A stretch of DNA of 64,000 nucleotides from Lophium mytilinum (taxonomy: Eukaryota > Ascomycota > Dothideomycetes > Mytilinidiales > Mytilinidiaceae). The notes beneath the pieces are model-generated. The model searched no databases. It was not told the DNA's origin and saw nothing but the letters and a program-made list of their open reading frames with translations. Shown here piece after piece: positions 35,334-46,205 of the stretch (position 1 is its first letter; each line of letters opens with the position of its first letter). A program made the position numbers and the translations under genes. Location: assembly GCA_010093605.1 (NCBI GenBank), contig MU004199.1, positions 1,185,609 through 1,249,608 on the forward strand, written 5' to 3'.

Positions 35334-36312
35334 TCAAGTGATCCATCCAATGACGGGCTTACCGTCGTACTCAACCTCATAGCTCACAGGCATATCCTCT
35401 TCTATGTGTAGGAGAATGGGCACTTCGCGCCTCAACTTCCGGTCCCGGATATTAAAGCGTATACCAGTGTTCTTCGCGGGGCTAACCCAAAGGAGATTCT
35501 CTTCGTCCAATCCCAGAGTTGTGTTAGTATTTACCTCCTGGCCCGCATACCCTTCTCCAACACTACCAACTCTACTACTTCCACTGTTCCCCCTCTTTGC
35601 CATCTTTCCTAACCAATCCCGCCACACCCTCACAACTCCCTCCTCCACCTCGGTATATGCCATAAAGATCCCAGGTCTCGGCCCATTTCTGACTATATAG
35701 CCCACCGCGCACAATTGCGTGAACAGCTCATGGCTTTCTAGACCCAGTATCTGCTTGACCATGTCATCTTTATCAGCCCTCGTTCCGGCGCCCGCTGAAC
35801 TAGAGTCCGGGTGTGTCCGACTGCCCGGAACGTCCCCGGCTGGATGCCGATTGACACGTCGTCGGGCCGGCTCGATCTCGCGCCTATGCGGCCGGAAGCG
35901 TGAGTACAAGTTCCTAAGCTCGCCGAGACGCGCAGGAAGGTCTACGTCGGTTTCGCTCGGACAATAATACGGGGAGAGCCCTTCGGTGCCATGATAAGTA
36001 CAGAAATAGGGAGGCTCGGTAAGCTTAGCGGAGGGGTGGTAGCATTCTAGCATGAGGGTGTGGTCATGGAGCTGCGAGGCAAGATATAGGCGGTTGTGTA
36101 GGATTCTGAGGACCAAGGCATAGATCCGATGAGATATCAGGGTCAATGGGAGTAGCTCAAGGGTTGGCAGCGGTGACAAAATGTGCAGAATGATCTGAGA
36201 GATTTAGCTGAGGACAAAGGAAGTTGGTGGGGTGGGAGTCGAGTACCTCATTGGGGAGAGTGTAGAGGTAGCATTGATCCGGGACCATGTTGGACGATTG
36301 ATTGACGGCCAT
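35334..36312 (-). CDS. F-box-like domain protein
   Basis: Two exons (36312-36247 and 36194-35334; 52-nt intron) join to 308 aa. The F-box motif spans the splice: YTLPNEIILHILSPLPTLELLPLTLISHRIY at about residues 17-48, the usual Skp1-binding helix pattern. F-box proteins recruit substrates to SCF ubiquitin ligases. The remainder carries an unassigned region typical of small fungal F-box proteins (HDHTLMLECYHPSAKLTEPPYF...CPSETDVDLPARLGEL). A Ser/Arg-rich insertion and a C-terminal beta-rich part (VPILLHIEEDMPVSYEVEYDGKPV) follow. No substrate can be inferred. The second exon frame starts at a TTG when read alone; only the splice to exon 1 supplies an ATG. Confidence 0.82.
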
Positions 36313-36620
36313 ATTGTATATCTAGGGAGTTCGACGCAGGGAGGTGGTGATAGAGTTGTGGAGCGATAGCGGCGAAAGATACCTAGGTAGATAGTGAATG
36401 GAGTTAAGAGCTTAGTGCCGTACGTCATTTTAGCGCGTATTCAACTACGGCGGACGACAGCAACCGTCTTGCAGAAACACGCGACTAAACACCACGCCAG
36501 CATCACCAACTGTGTCACATCACCTCGCGTTATCTGAGGACGCCCACAGCAGTACGGCCACATTTTGTGCGGCCTACAGCTTCCTTTCGATCCTTTTGAG
36601 TATCGTTTCTCATCGTCATC

Positions 36621-38309
36621 ATGTCTACAGGCATGCAGCACTTCGTTCGTGAAGGCGGCAAAGTCTCCAATCTCGGTCAGCAAGCCACTCAGCCTGCCAA
36701 CGACCGTCGTCGAATAGCTGGCGGTGCCAAAATGCCCGTTCCAGGTACGCCACGCAAAGGAACTGTTCCTCCAGCACCTCCAGGCAACCCAGCATTCGGT
36801 GCTCCGGCTCCATTCGCTTTCGCGAAACCCAATAGGCCGACGTCTGCTTTGGCCCAAGCCCGCATTCCCATTGGCCAAAATGAGAAAGGAAAGCACACCG
36901 TTCGCCCAGGACGAGATGCCTATGATACGGATGCCGAGAGCTTGGACACGACTGTCCACGGCACTCGAAGCGCTGCTCAAAGCGTCGTGCAGGTGAAAGA
37001 CAGTCAGGCCCTGGAATTCACTCAGCAGTACAGTGACGACGCTGGAAATCCTGAAAGTGATGATGAGGGAGAGCACCAAGGCAATGAAGAGGGCGTTGCT
37101 GAAGACAATCAAGACCGCATGACTCGTCATGAACCTGTCCCCTCCAACACGCTTCATTTCCTAGACAGGCGTCTCCTCGACGAAACGGACCTGAAGTCGT
37201 ACCCAACCACTACTTCGGGTCGGATGGAAGATGAGGAAGCTCATGAAGGTGGCGCAAGCTCAGAACTTGAGCCGGATCCAATCCCGTCGCCTTCGCCACG
37301 TAAACAACGTGGACGCTTCGCGCAATCTCAAATGGATGAATCTCGTAACGTCCAGCAAAGTCGTCGGCCCATCACTCTACCGGTACACTCTGCAGCCTCC
37401 ACTCGACAACTTGCAGAAGTCGGCTCCTCGAGACCGAAGTCTTTCCCGAATCATGCGACCCAGGGTTCTGACAGGCCTCGGACTCAAGCGTCATCTCAAG
37501 CTCAACTCCACGTTTCGGATCAATCGCGCCAACAAGCGGCTGCTCTTCGTGCTAACAACAAGCCTCAGCCTCATCATCCCACTCAACCCGTAGCTCGCCC
37601 AAAGAGCGCTGGTGGCAGATCCAATCACCAAGCGTTACAAGCAGGTCCTCACCCTGAAATGCCCCCGCCTCCCACCTACGGCTTCAATTCAACGCAGCCT
37701 CCAGCTTACAGCCACACCCCCAAGGCCGCCCAAGACCTAGATCTAGACATGCCGGCTCGGGAAGTGTTCTCACACCCAACTCACGCTCCCCAGGCAAAGG
37801 CCCAGTCCGTGAAGACGGTTGTTACTGCTCAGCCGCAACACCAACGTGAGTCTTCGCCCACCGAGACCGAGGAGGAGAATTATGAAGACTACGACCGACC
37901 CGCCTTGCTCCAGATGGACTACAAGGAACTGAAGAACGAATCCTTCGACACCATACCACGCGGGAAGACACTGCCTCTCTCCGATGAGATGAAGAAAGCT
38001 CCACTTGAAAACCGGCTCGCCTTTGTCCAGCAAAAGCTTTCGCTAGAAGACCAGAACAAGTTCTTCAGCTCGATCTCCACGCGTGAGTGGGAGGAAGCGG
38101 GCGATTGGTTCCTCGGGCGTTTCGGAAGCATCGTAAAGAGGATGACAGAAGTGAGGAAGGAGAAGCGGAAGCGAGCTATCGAGTTCGAAAACGAGATCGA
38201 GAAGCGACACGAGCACGTAGCGAAGAGGCATAAGACGGTTGAGGATGCCATGGCGAAGATGAGGAACAAAGGGCAGACGTTGCTTCCTCGCTCTCCCCGA
38301 AGGGACTAG
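36621..38309 (+). CDS. Ecm11-domain protein (meiotic synaptonemal-complex type)
   Basis: Single exon, 562 aa. The first 400 residues are Pro/Gln/Ser-rich and probably disordered. The C-terminal 140 residues fit the Ecm11 domain: LLQMDYKELKNESFDTIPRG, then ENRLAFVQQKLSLEDQNKFFSSISTREWEEAGDWFLGRFGSIVKRM. A long basic coiled coil follows (RKEKRKRAIEFENEIEKRHEHV). In budding yeast Ecm11 works with Gmc2 to assemble the synaptonemal-complex central element. In filamentous fungi the domain is common but its role is less tested, so I give the domain and not a gene name. The start at 36621 is the first ATG of the frame (MSTGMQHFVREGGKVSNL). Confidence 0.85.
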   Translation: MSTGMQHFVREGGKVSNLGQQATQPANDRRRIAGGAKMPVPGTPRKGTVPPAPPGNPAFGAPAPFAFAKPNRPTSALAQARIPIGQNEKGKHTVRPGRDAYDTDAESLDTTVHGTRSAAQSVVQVKDSQALEFTQQYSDDAGNPESDDEGEHQGNEEGVAEDNQDRMTRHEPVPSNTLHFLDRRLLDETDLKSYPTTTSGRMEDEEAHEGGASSELEPDPIPSPSPRKQRGRFAQSQMDESRNVQQSRRPITLPVHSAASTRQLAEVGSSRPKSFPNHATQGSDRPRTQASSQAQLHVSDQSRQQAAALRANNKPQPHHPTQPVARPKSAGGRSNHQALQAGPHPEMPPPPTYGFNSTQPPAYSHTPKAAQDLDLDMPAREVFSHPTHAPQAKAQSVKTVVTAQPQHQRESSPTETEEENYEDYDRPALLQMDYKELKNESFDTIPRGKTLPLSDEMKKAPLENRLAFVQQKLSLEDQNKFFSSISTREWEEAGDWFLGRFGSIVKRMTEVRKEKRKRAIEFENEIEKRHEHVAKRHKTVEDAMAKMRNKGQTLLPRSPRRD

Positions 38310-38868
38310 TGATCTTGATCTGGAGCTCATGTGTGGAGAACCTACAGACGGTCGGGAAGTATGAGTAATGAGTTATGAATTATGACTACATGCATCAGAT
38401 GGTCAAAAGGAAAAAGTAATGCATCTCTACGAGGACGTGTCGGTTATGTTTCTCTTTTTTTCTTTCTCACAGTTCCGCATTTTCGCATGGAGCCGATATC
38501 TCCCAATTCGAAGAAATCCAGAAACCATGTACGATATGGTGTCTCCATTGCACGGCGCTATATACCTTTCAAGCTGTATCTGAAGTCCCGTACCGTTATG
38601 GAATTCAAGTGCAAACATGTTCGTATCTCAATGTAGCTTCTACTTAAAAATAATCACACTCAGTCCACAAGCCATCAGTCAGTCGTATCACTCTACTGAT
38701 TAAAGTAGATTTGATTGCAAGGGTGTCAAAAAATGTAACCACAAAGAGCAATTCATCATCGAAACCCGTACTAGCTCAGGACTCGAATGATCAACCTTAC
38801 GTCCGCTCCTGTCGAACACATCCTCATTTTCCACGGCTTCGAGCTTTGTATCTTCTGCAATCTTCATC
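38310..38868. other. Intergenic between the Ecm11 and P450 loci
   Basis: 559 bp between convergent genes. Short frames only and no feature I can support. Confidence 0.35.
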
Positions 38869-40739
38869 TCACGTGCGCCTCTCGAATACTAGGTCTAATA
38901 TCCCCATCGATAAGGTGAAGATATCCTCAGTATGATTCAAAAGATCGTTCCCGTCTTCGCCCGGAGCTAATCCCACATCCATTTGGGTAGCAAGAAGGGC
39001 CGCTGTAGTTTTGATTGACATCAGCGCCATGCCTTTCCCAATGCAAGAGTCTGTTCCTGCACTAGCTGTTAGCGCACATATCGAACGGAGAAGCAAAGTG
39101 GACTACCCCTCGAGAAGGGCTGATACGCATCCATGACCTTGACTAGCTCTGGTTGATCAGTCCACCGCTCCGGAATGAACTCTAAAGGTCTTTGAAAGAC
39201 TTTCTCGGCTGTGCAATGTCAGTATTCGTCAAAGTCTATAGAGGCTGGTAGCTTACATCGCATCAAGCTCCATGTCGGCGTCCGGATGACAGTGTAGCCC
39301 GGAATGAACTTGCCATCGACGGTGATCCCCTCGGGAAGAACCAGTCGCTGAAGTCCAGAAGGAATTGGGGCATGGAACCGCAGCACCTCATTGAACAAGC
39401 CATTCAAATACGGCAGGTTCGTGATGTTTCGGTACTCGAAAGGCTTATCCTTAGTAACGGGGTCCAGCTCCTCCCGGAGCTTCGCCAACATATCGGGGTG
39501 CTTCGCAAGGTGGTAGAAGAGGTGCTTTGGAGTCGACGCAGTCGAGTCGCTGCGATGTGTCAGCTTTTGTGGCAAGAAGGATGGAGTTCGCGAGGACCTT
39601 ATCTTCCCGCAATGATGAGGAGATGGGCATCCCCAATCAACCAATCGAGCTCAGTCCTAGGATCTGTTCCCTCCAATGACGCTTCAATCAAATAGCTCAT
39701 AATGTCCGCATGCTCAAAAGTCATCTACGCTTATCAGATCACACAGCTCATCTCCGTTATCTCTCTTTTGTTTGACACACTTTCTTCCTCTCCTCGACCT
39801 GCGCCTCAATCCATCCCATGAACTTTTGAACCACGGACCCCACGAACGGCAACCTTGTTCATATCCTAAACAGCCACGGCCGAAGGCGAGTTCGCCCACG
39901 ATGTCGAAGGAGAGGTAGATAAACCGGGCGGACATGTTGATGGGGACGCCGGCGTTAGCTTCTAGATAGGCTAGGAGCTCGGTGGCGTAACGCGCGACAC
40001 GGGGTTCGTAGGAGTGGAGGGTTGGGTCGGCATTAGGAGAGTGGGATAGATAGTCTAGGTAGGGAGTGGAAGTACCTTTGCTGGAAAAGCCGTTCTCCCA
40101 TATGCGCCGACGCTTGTCGTGCACCGATACATCGCGCGATGTTTGCATTGAGATTAGTGGCTTCGTGATGTCGTAGAAGGGGGGCTTGGTGCATTTGCTC
40201 CCACGCCCAATGGCGGCTTTGAGAGCATTTGGGGAGAGGATGGACAGCTCTCTTGGACCTAGAGTATGTCTCTTAGTGCCACTTGATCGAGTCTTGATCG
40301 AGGAGAAGGTAGTTACTTACCAATCCGCACCCAATCCCCATACTGCCGATGCCACCGATCCAACAGCTTGAAGTTATCATACTTCCCCAACTTACTGACG
40401 TGGTACAGCTTTGATACTGCTGCTAGTTTAGGACCAGGGGAATGTCTCAGTTGGGGGAAGAAGAGACGGTAGATCACTATCCGGCTCCTATGGCGGTAAG
40501 TATGCTCCAACCATCCACGTAGTCACACGAGCGGCGTCGAAGATGCCATACTCGGAGAACTTGAGGAGTGAGGCGTATAGAACAGCAATTGTTGCGAGGA
40601 AACCCTGGGCAATGTTTGGAGCTTGGAGGTGGTATTCGCCGTGGATGAAATAGCCTAGATGGGAGATGATACCGAAGACAGCGGAGAGGAAACATCGTTG
40701 AGGCGGCCCAGCTGGGGAGAAGATGTCTGGGGATGCCAT
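38869..40739 (-). pseudogene. Decayed cytochrome P450
   Basis: P450 segments occur in the right order on the minus strand. They are an N-terminal membrane anchor from the ATG at 40739, a PGPKLAAVSKLYH block, VRIGPRELSIL and MQTSRD..VHDKRRRIWENGFSSK. Next are EPRVARYATELL, the ExxR helix (NEVLRFHAPIPSGLQRL), PTWSLMR, PLEFIPERW and the haem loop FSRGTDSCIGKG. Lesions seen: an in-frame TAG at 40488-40490, where the anchor continues in another frame after two apparent one-base losses. An intron at 40075-40022 ends in AA instead of AG. There is a frame break near 39850-39885, with roughly 40-100 residues of the F-G region missing. The donor at 39602-39601 reads AT instead of GT. Other introns are intact. 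The fold resembles fungal tryprostatin-hydroxylase-like P450s, but that comparison is from memory. An unusual splicing model could rescue some lesions, hardly all. Confidence 0.78.
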
Positions 40740-41856
40740 TGCGAATCTGTTGCAGACACCCGACGAGTCGAATTTGACCGTAGTGTTCACTGACTATCTA
40801 TGTCAGGGAAGAGTTGTGCGGGGGCTACGGCAGGTGCACTCCACCTATTGCATACAACGTCAAATTCCTCTCGACTTCTTCTTGTTCGTGACAATATCGC
40901 CGTACTAGGTATGTATCATCTCTTCTCTAAAACTGAGAATAAGGGCTTTCGAAAGGGGGAAAGGCGGAACCTCAGGGTCTACTCGTCGTCACAATGGTGG
41001 GCGGGACACACTAGTCCCCTTCCTTTACGGCTGACTTCGTGGCTTGATTTCCTTGACGCTGTACGATGAGACTTGCATGTGGTGACCGGGCTTGCACCTC
41101 TAGCTGCACAAAATCTTGACGCATCCCCAGTGGTCCCGAGATTTACACCACTTTTCGACTCTTTCAAGTTCATGAGGGTGCTCCTTACGGTGGTGTTAGG
41201 CGAGCAAAACGGTAGCCCTAGCAGTGCTATATCTAGTCACCTACATGAAGCTCTTAGGAGTTATGTATTACATTGACTCTAAAGTCAACACTTCAAAAAT
41301 CAGTCTACCTTTTGATCGACCAGCAAGCTAGTACCCAGGGTCCTCCTCACAGTGTTGTCAAGTAAGTAAAGAGGAAGCCTGAGCAGCGTATTATTGACGT
41401 CAGGAGGGTTTCTTTTGTGGGTCACGTCTCGCGCTTCCACGAGATCATATTTTGCCGTCTTAGCGGCCTAGAGCTCCAAATGACACAAGTTCAGACAAAG
41501 AGCTTCAAGCGAGACCAGTGCGCTCGCCGCTTTTTGATCTCTTTTCAGCCAACATCAGAGATGCAGATTGCTTGACGAGCTCTATCAGACTAGCTTCTGC
41601 ATGCTCACAGCCACCGTCACGCGGCTATCTGGTGAGAAGTAGTGGCAGGGGATTAGCAGCGAGCAAAACTAATAGCGGAGCAGACCATTTGTAGCATTCA
41701 TTTTAGTGTCTAAATTAGTGCTTTTGGGGGGATTGGAAGGTCAGAAGGGTAAAGTCATGAAGTTATGGAAGTAAGTAAACTGTACGAACACTATTAATGA
41801 ACAAGTCTCATACTTTTTGCTTAACATAAACTCCTACTGTACCAGAAACACGCAAC
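40740..41856. other. Intergenic, 1.1 kb
   Basis: Upstream of the P450 remnant and downstream of the dioxygenase stop. No frame longer than about 90 codons and no recognised element. It may include decayed cluster sequence, but nothing is identifiable. Confidence 0.35.
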
Positions 41857-42962
41857 TCAAGCGCCAGCTGCCACGGTGGTGCCAGTGGCAGGTGCCATCG
41901 ACTTAGCTTTCAATTTTTCCTCTTCCAACTGCTGTCTCTTCGCCGCCAGAACTGCAAAGTTCCGTTTCATTGCACTCGCTGTGAACTCCGCACCAGTAAC
42001 AGGAGGGTACTTCTTCTTAGGGCCTTGGATGACAGCGTCTGAACAGGGCTGGTTGAAATAGGCCATACTGTACCTGGGTCCGAAATAATCGCCTGGCTCG
42101 CAAGGTGCCTTGACCCTGTGGAAGGTCGATTTGAATCGGTCGTCCGACCACGACATCAAGAGATCACCGATGTTGCAAACAATCTCTCCAGCCTCAAGAT
42201 GCACCTTGGACCAAGTATCGCCTTGTGCAAATTCTGTGACGACCTCTCGTCCCGGACATATCTCCAGCCCGCTTTGACCCTCGCGCTGGAATAGTAGCGT
42301 CAAGAAACCCCAGTCTGCGTGTGCCCCAGCCCGGTGGTATACCTTCCCGTCCGACACCTCCGGTAACTCAAAGTAGTGTAGGAGCCGCAGCACGGACTGC
42401 ACGTTTTCGCGGCTGACGTCGTGAAGCTTGATGAAGTAGTCGTCGGGGAAGCCCAAGCCGCGGGCGAAGCATATCATGAGCCGCTCCGAGACCTGACGGA
42501 CGCGATGCATGAAGGCCAGGCTCTTCTCTTTGAACTCGGGGAGGTGTGAGCGAGAGATCCAGGTGTCGTTCATGTAGGACCCGAACTGCAACTGATAGCT
42601 CTCTTTCGTGTCTGGGGCACCGGTCGAAGGTCGAATCTGGGCATTCTTCTCCCATCCGACATTGTTAGGGGACCATGGGACCTGAATGACGCGCCGTGAA
42701 TCAGCACAAGAGATGGAATTTGATAGCTTGACACGCGACTGACCGTTGCTTTCACGTCGTCAGGCAGTGCAAAGAAGCTCTGAGATTGCGCAAACATGTC
42801 CTCGATCTCCTGGATGGAGATGCCATGATCGACGATGGCGAAGAAGCCGACATTCTCAGAGGCATCGCATAATTGGGTGGTGATGGCGTCGATGTTGTTC
42901 TCGAAGTCGGAAAGCGATATCCTGGGGATGGTTCGCTCTCGGTACGTGGTTTTAGCTGTCAT
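41857..42962 (-). CDS. 2-oxoglutarate/Fe(II)-dependent dioxygenase (isopenicillin-N-synthase-like)
   Basis: Two exons (42962-42744 and 42681-41857; 62-nt intron) join to 347 aa, the normal length for this family. The N-terminal DIOX_N part reads IPRISLSDFENN...SENVGFFAIVDHGI. The double-stranded beta-helix carries all metal and cosubstrate residues: H194 and D196 in HADWGFLTLL, H261 in STFHRVKAP, and the 2-oxoglutarate pair R276/S278 in RYSMAYF. It should be catalytically competent, acting on a small molecule in the cytosol, but the substrate is unknown. It is divergently placed to a Zn(II)2Cys6 regulator (429 bp between starts) and next to a P450 remnant, an arrangement typical of secondary-metabolite or catabolic clusters. 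Confidence 0.92.
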
Positions 42963-43391
42963 TTTATAGTTCAAGCTCAAGTCGATGGCTGTTTATGCTG
43001 TGAGTGTCGAAGAAATTGCGTGTTTGTATGTCTATTGTAAAAGCGCATTTCTAGGCTCGTCCCCGCATCCTTTGTACTTCGAGCAACATGACTGCGGCCA
43101 TCAATTACTACGGGCGCGCCCGATAGACTCCTTCCGCAGCTCATGCTTCACCATGGGAATGGTATTCTGTCGTATCTCGGTACGCATAAGTGCACTGCAG
43201 TCTAACAGATGGTATCAGAAACACCCCCGCTACGGTAGCCGCCATTACCTTGCTTAGCGCTACCCGCTCCGGTTTACGACTACCCAAGAACATCGCCCTT
43301 CCACTTCCTGATAAGAAGAGAGGCAACCGGCCGAGATACCGAAAGGCTTCGGCCGCAGTCCGATTCTGCCGGACCTCCGTCTCTCCTCCAC
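42963..43391. promoter_or_regulatory. Divergent promoter, dioxygenase / Zn(II)2Cys6 factor
   Basis: A 429-bp shared upstream region. GAL4-type factors bind CGG-containing pairs; single CGG triplets are present (for example near 43095 and 43329), but I found no convincing spaced palindrome. Co-regulation by the adjacent factor is inferred from layout only. Confidence 0.35.
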
Positions 43392-46106
43392 ATGGCGACC
43401 TCACGCAGACGGCTTGCATGCGCGGATTGCACTCGACGAAAGGTCAAATGTGATAAGGAGGTTCCGTGTAGCAATTGCATCAAGAGGTAAGTCGGCGGTC
43501 CCCGTTTTCTTTCCTTTTAGATCGTATACTCTCAATTGTTCTGGTAACTTGCTGAGGCATCTACCCAGGGGCAATCAAGATGCTTGTAACCGCGATGTCG
43601 AATCCAGTAATTTCGGACTTACCCAGCCTTTTGAAGTGCGCGATGGAGAGTCGACTGTTGTTGAGGCATTGTCAAGACGAATTGCCGAGTTAGAGGCGAA
43701 ACTGAACACCACGGGAGCAATGCGTTCTTCCATGCCTGTCTTGCCTTCTCCAGGCTCTCGCTATGTGCCACCTTTAGCTTCGTCATCTTCAAGCTTAGCC
43801 CACATGGACAAACAGATCAGGCAAGGCTCCGAGATCGAAGACGCAGCGTCTATTTTGGAGTTCCTTGCTTGGGGCCGTATGAAGAATCCCGACCACCACG
43901 AAGCAATTCTACCGAAAAGCCCGGCTAGAGGTCCACCAGAAGCAAATGGAGAAGAGCACATGATGTCGGAGCTGCAAGTCCTTCAACTGCACCTACCAGA
44001 TCGGCGCCAGGTGTATCAGCTAGTAAATTGGCATCTCGAAAGCTTACTGTGGTACCACGGCTCTTTCCATGCTCCTACGTTTCGCACTCAGCTACAGGAA
44101 TTCTACGATGTCTACAACGGCTCTATCTTGAGCCCAGGGATATCCCTTCAATGGGCTGCGTTGCTATTCTCTGTCTTAACTGGGTCTCTGACTTGCGCTA
44201 ACAGGCAGATTGCTCAAAGCTGGGGGTTTATGGACACTGAGCAAGACACACTTTCACATCGCTGGTACCGAGGAACGACCACTTGCTTATACCGCGGCGA
44301 GTACATGGCACATTACTCCTTGGATTCCGTTGAAGCCATCGCAACTTTGACGATCTCCGCCCACATGATTGGTTATTCCAATCAGCAGTCCATTTTACTG
44401 GCTTCCGCCATAAAAATATCGCAGAGCCTAGGACTCCATCGTTTAGGCCCTGAACCAACCCAACCTAGCGAAAGAGACTTCCGCGGACGGCGCGTCTGGG
44501 CACAGCTGTGCACGCAAGACTGGTTCTCTATTCCCTTTTCCGAGAGCTACCTGATTCAGCCCTTACACTCCAATACCGAGAAGCCAGGCAACCGAAACGA
44601 CGATAGTGCCGCGATTATTCCAGATTCACAGCCGACCATTCTCGGTTATCCAAGATATTTACTAGATGTCGCATACATCATGCCACAGCTTCAAGACGCC
44701 GTCGTGGCCTCAAACACACTCTACACCAAGTACGAGCAAGTATTGAGATACGATAAGCAAATGCGTGCTTTAGCTACTACTCACAGACCCCATTTCCTCT
44801 CCAATGTGCAGATTGATCCCGCTTGGCCTCACTATGTGCCATGGGCCCGAAGAGCTCTTGCGATCAGTTACTCTCACAAAATTTGTATGATTCATAGAGC
44901 GTAAGTCATTTATCTTCTATCACTCTTTGGAGCGCCCTTATATAAGCAAAGTTCGCTCGTAACCTGAGGCCTATCAAGGCTCGCCGGGCATGAAAAAAGT
45001 GGCACACTCATCAAGATCTGTCTTTTGCGGTCGTGTGTACACCTATCTACCACTGCTTAGAGTGCTTCAACAAATTTTCAGATAGTTCAAGGCTAAGAAG
45101 TTCTACCTCTTTTACATATCAAGAAAGTTATTGAAGCACCACAAACAGCGGTAGATAAGTGTATAAGAGGCAGAATGTGGTTGAGTGGGCCACCTTTCTT
45201 ATGCCCCGCGTGCAAGGGACGCTTCGGGCCAGCTTCTTGATCACGTGATTCTTCCAGAACCTGATTTGAACGTTTCTTCTTGAGCGGCCGACTCCAGCAT
45301 TACCCAACAGTTTTCAAAATAAACCGCAACTAGTGACTGCCTTTTTCAACTGCAGGTAGGGTGCTGACTGTCGCAGGTTCTTAGGACTCAGCTTCACGAA
45401 TCCGGCCTTTTCGGTTACTAGGCGGACATGTATTGCTGCCGCAAAGACCATCCTGAAGGAACACGTGCAAGCCATGGAAGAGGATGGCCCTATCTTGTGG
45501 ATTTATCCTGCTTTTAGGTAAACAGGGGGCGGTTATTGCTTCTGATTTTACTATTACTAATTTCCATTCAGTATCGCTGCCTGCATTATACTTTGCCTCG
45601 ATATATTCCACCGAACGACTGAAGAGCCAGAGACCTCAGAGCACAGGGTTCTAATCGAAGAAAGCATCGACACGCTGAAGCAGTATAAACAAAGCGCAAT
45701 TGCTGCCCGCGGAGTTAAACTCCTATCTGAGCTGCTCGAAGCGGTAGACCGCAGCCGCACGAACTCCCGAAAGCGTAGAGCCGGCTCACCTAATCATCAG
45801 GAAAGCTACGCAAGCTCAGAAAAGCGGCAACGATTCCCAGACATGCGCAAGTTCGTGAGGTTAATGTGGGGTCGCGATTCTCAGCCTGCAACAAGCAGCA
45901 ACGACGAATCTCAATCTGCCGACCTGGGAAATGATGCAGCTATCGATCCACTATTACGCGATGGAACTTCCGGGGATAACGATGAACTGCATATAGATTT
46001 TCCTGGCGAAGACTTGTACGGCACCTTTCCGCTGTCGCAAGCGCCCTTTGACGGGGCAAGCACGTTCGAACATTTGCTATTCCTCGCAGGCGGCTTTGGT
46101 GATTGA
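43392..46106 (+). CDS. Zn(II)2Cys6 transcription factor with a MITE in an intron
   Basis: Four exons (43392-43486, 43569-44900, 45377-45517, 45572-46106) join in frame to 700 aa. The N-terminal binuclear cluster is CADCTRRKVKCDKEVPCSNC...DAC, six cysteines with CX2CX6CX5CX2CX8C spacing, whose last cysteine is supplied by exon 2. A short basic/coiled-coil stretch follows (VVEALSRRIAELEAKL). The middle-homology domain includes FLAWGRMKNP, YQLVNWHLESLLWYHGSFH, QSLGLHRLGP and, across the second intron, HKICMIHRA-FLGLSFTNPAFSVTRRTC. The C-terminus is acidic. The second intron is 476 nt, against about 50-80 for the others, because it contains a 233-bp fold-back element (44980-45212). Both splice sites remain good and the frame is intact. 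It probably regulates the adjacent dioxygenase. Confidence 0.85.
44980..45212. mobile_element. Fold-back MITE, copy 1 (233 bp, intronic)
   Basis: The ends are inverted repeats. The left end CTCGCCGGGCATGAAAAAAG, continuing through GTGGCACACTCA, matches the reverse complement of the right end (TGAGTGGGCCACC...ATGCCCCGCG). Inside are two inverted arms, 45035-45070 and 45131-45165, that can pair over most of their length to form a large hairpin. CAAGG occurs on both sides (44975-44979 and 45213-45217), a possible target-site duplication. There is no coding capacity. It sits entirely inside the second intron of the Zn(II)2Cys6 gene and shares ends and hairpin with copy 2 at 46206-46604. Confidence 0.82.
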
Positions 46107-46205
46107 AATAATACCACCATATTTCGCCGTCTCAATTATCTAAATAGGATGTAGCTTCCAGCACGTCAGAGCTCGGACTCGCATCTATTCGCTGATAGGC
46201 CCAGG

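Noticed and set aside
38869-40739. RIP (repeat-induced point mutation) as the cause of the P450 decay
   Set aside because: The two splice-site changes are G-to-A on the coding strand, but neither is in the CpA context preferred by RIP, and the locus also has deletions. No evidence of a duplicated copy in the window.
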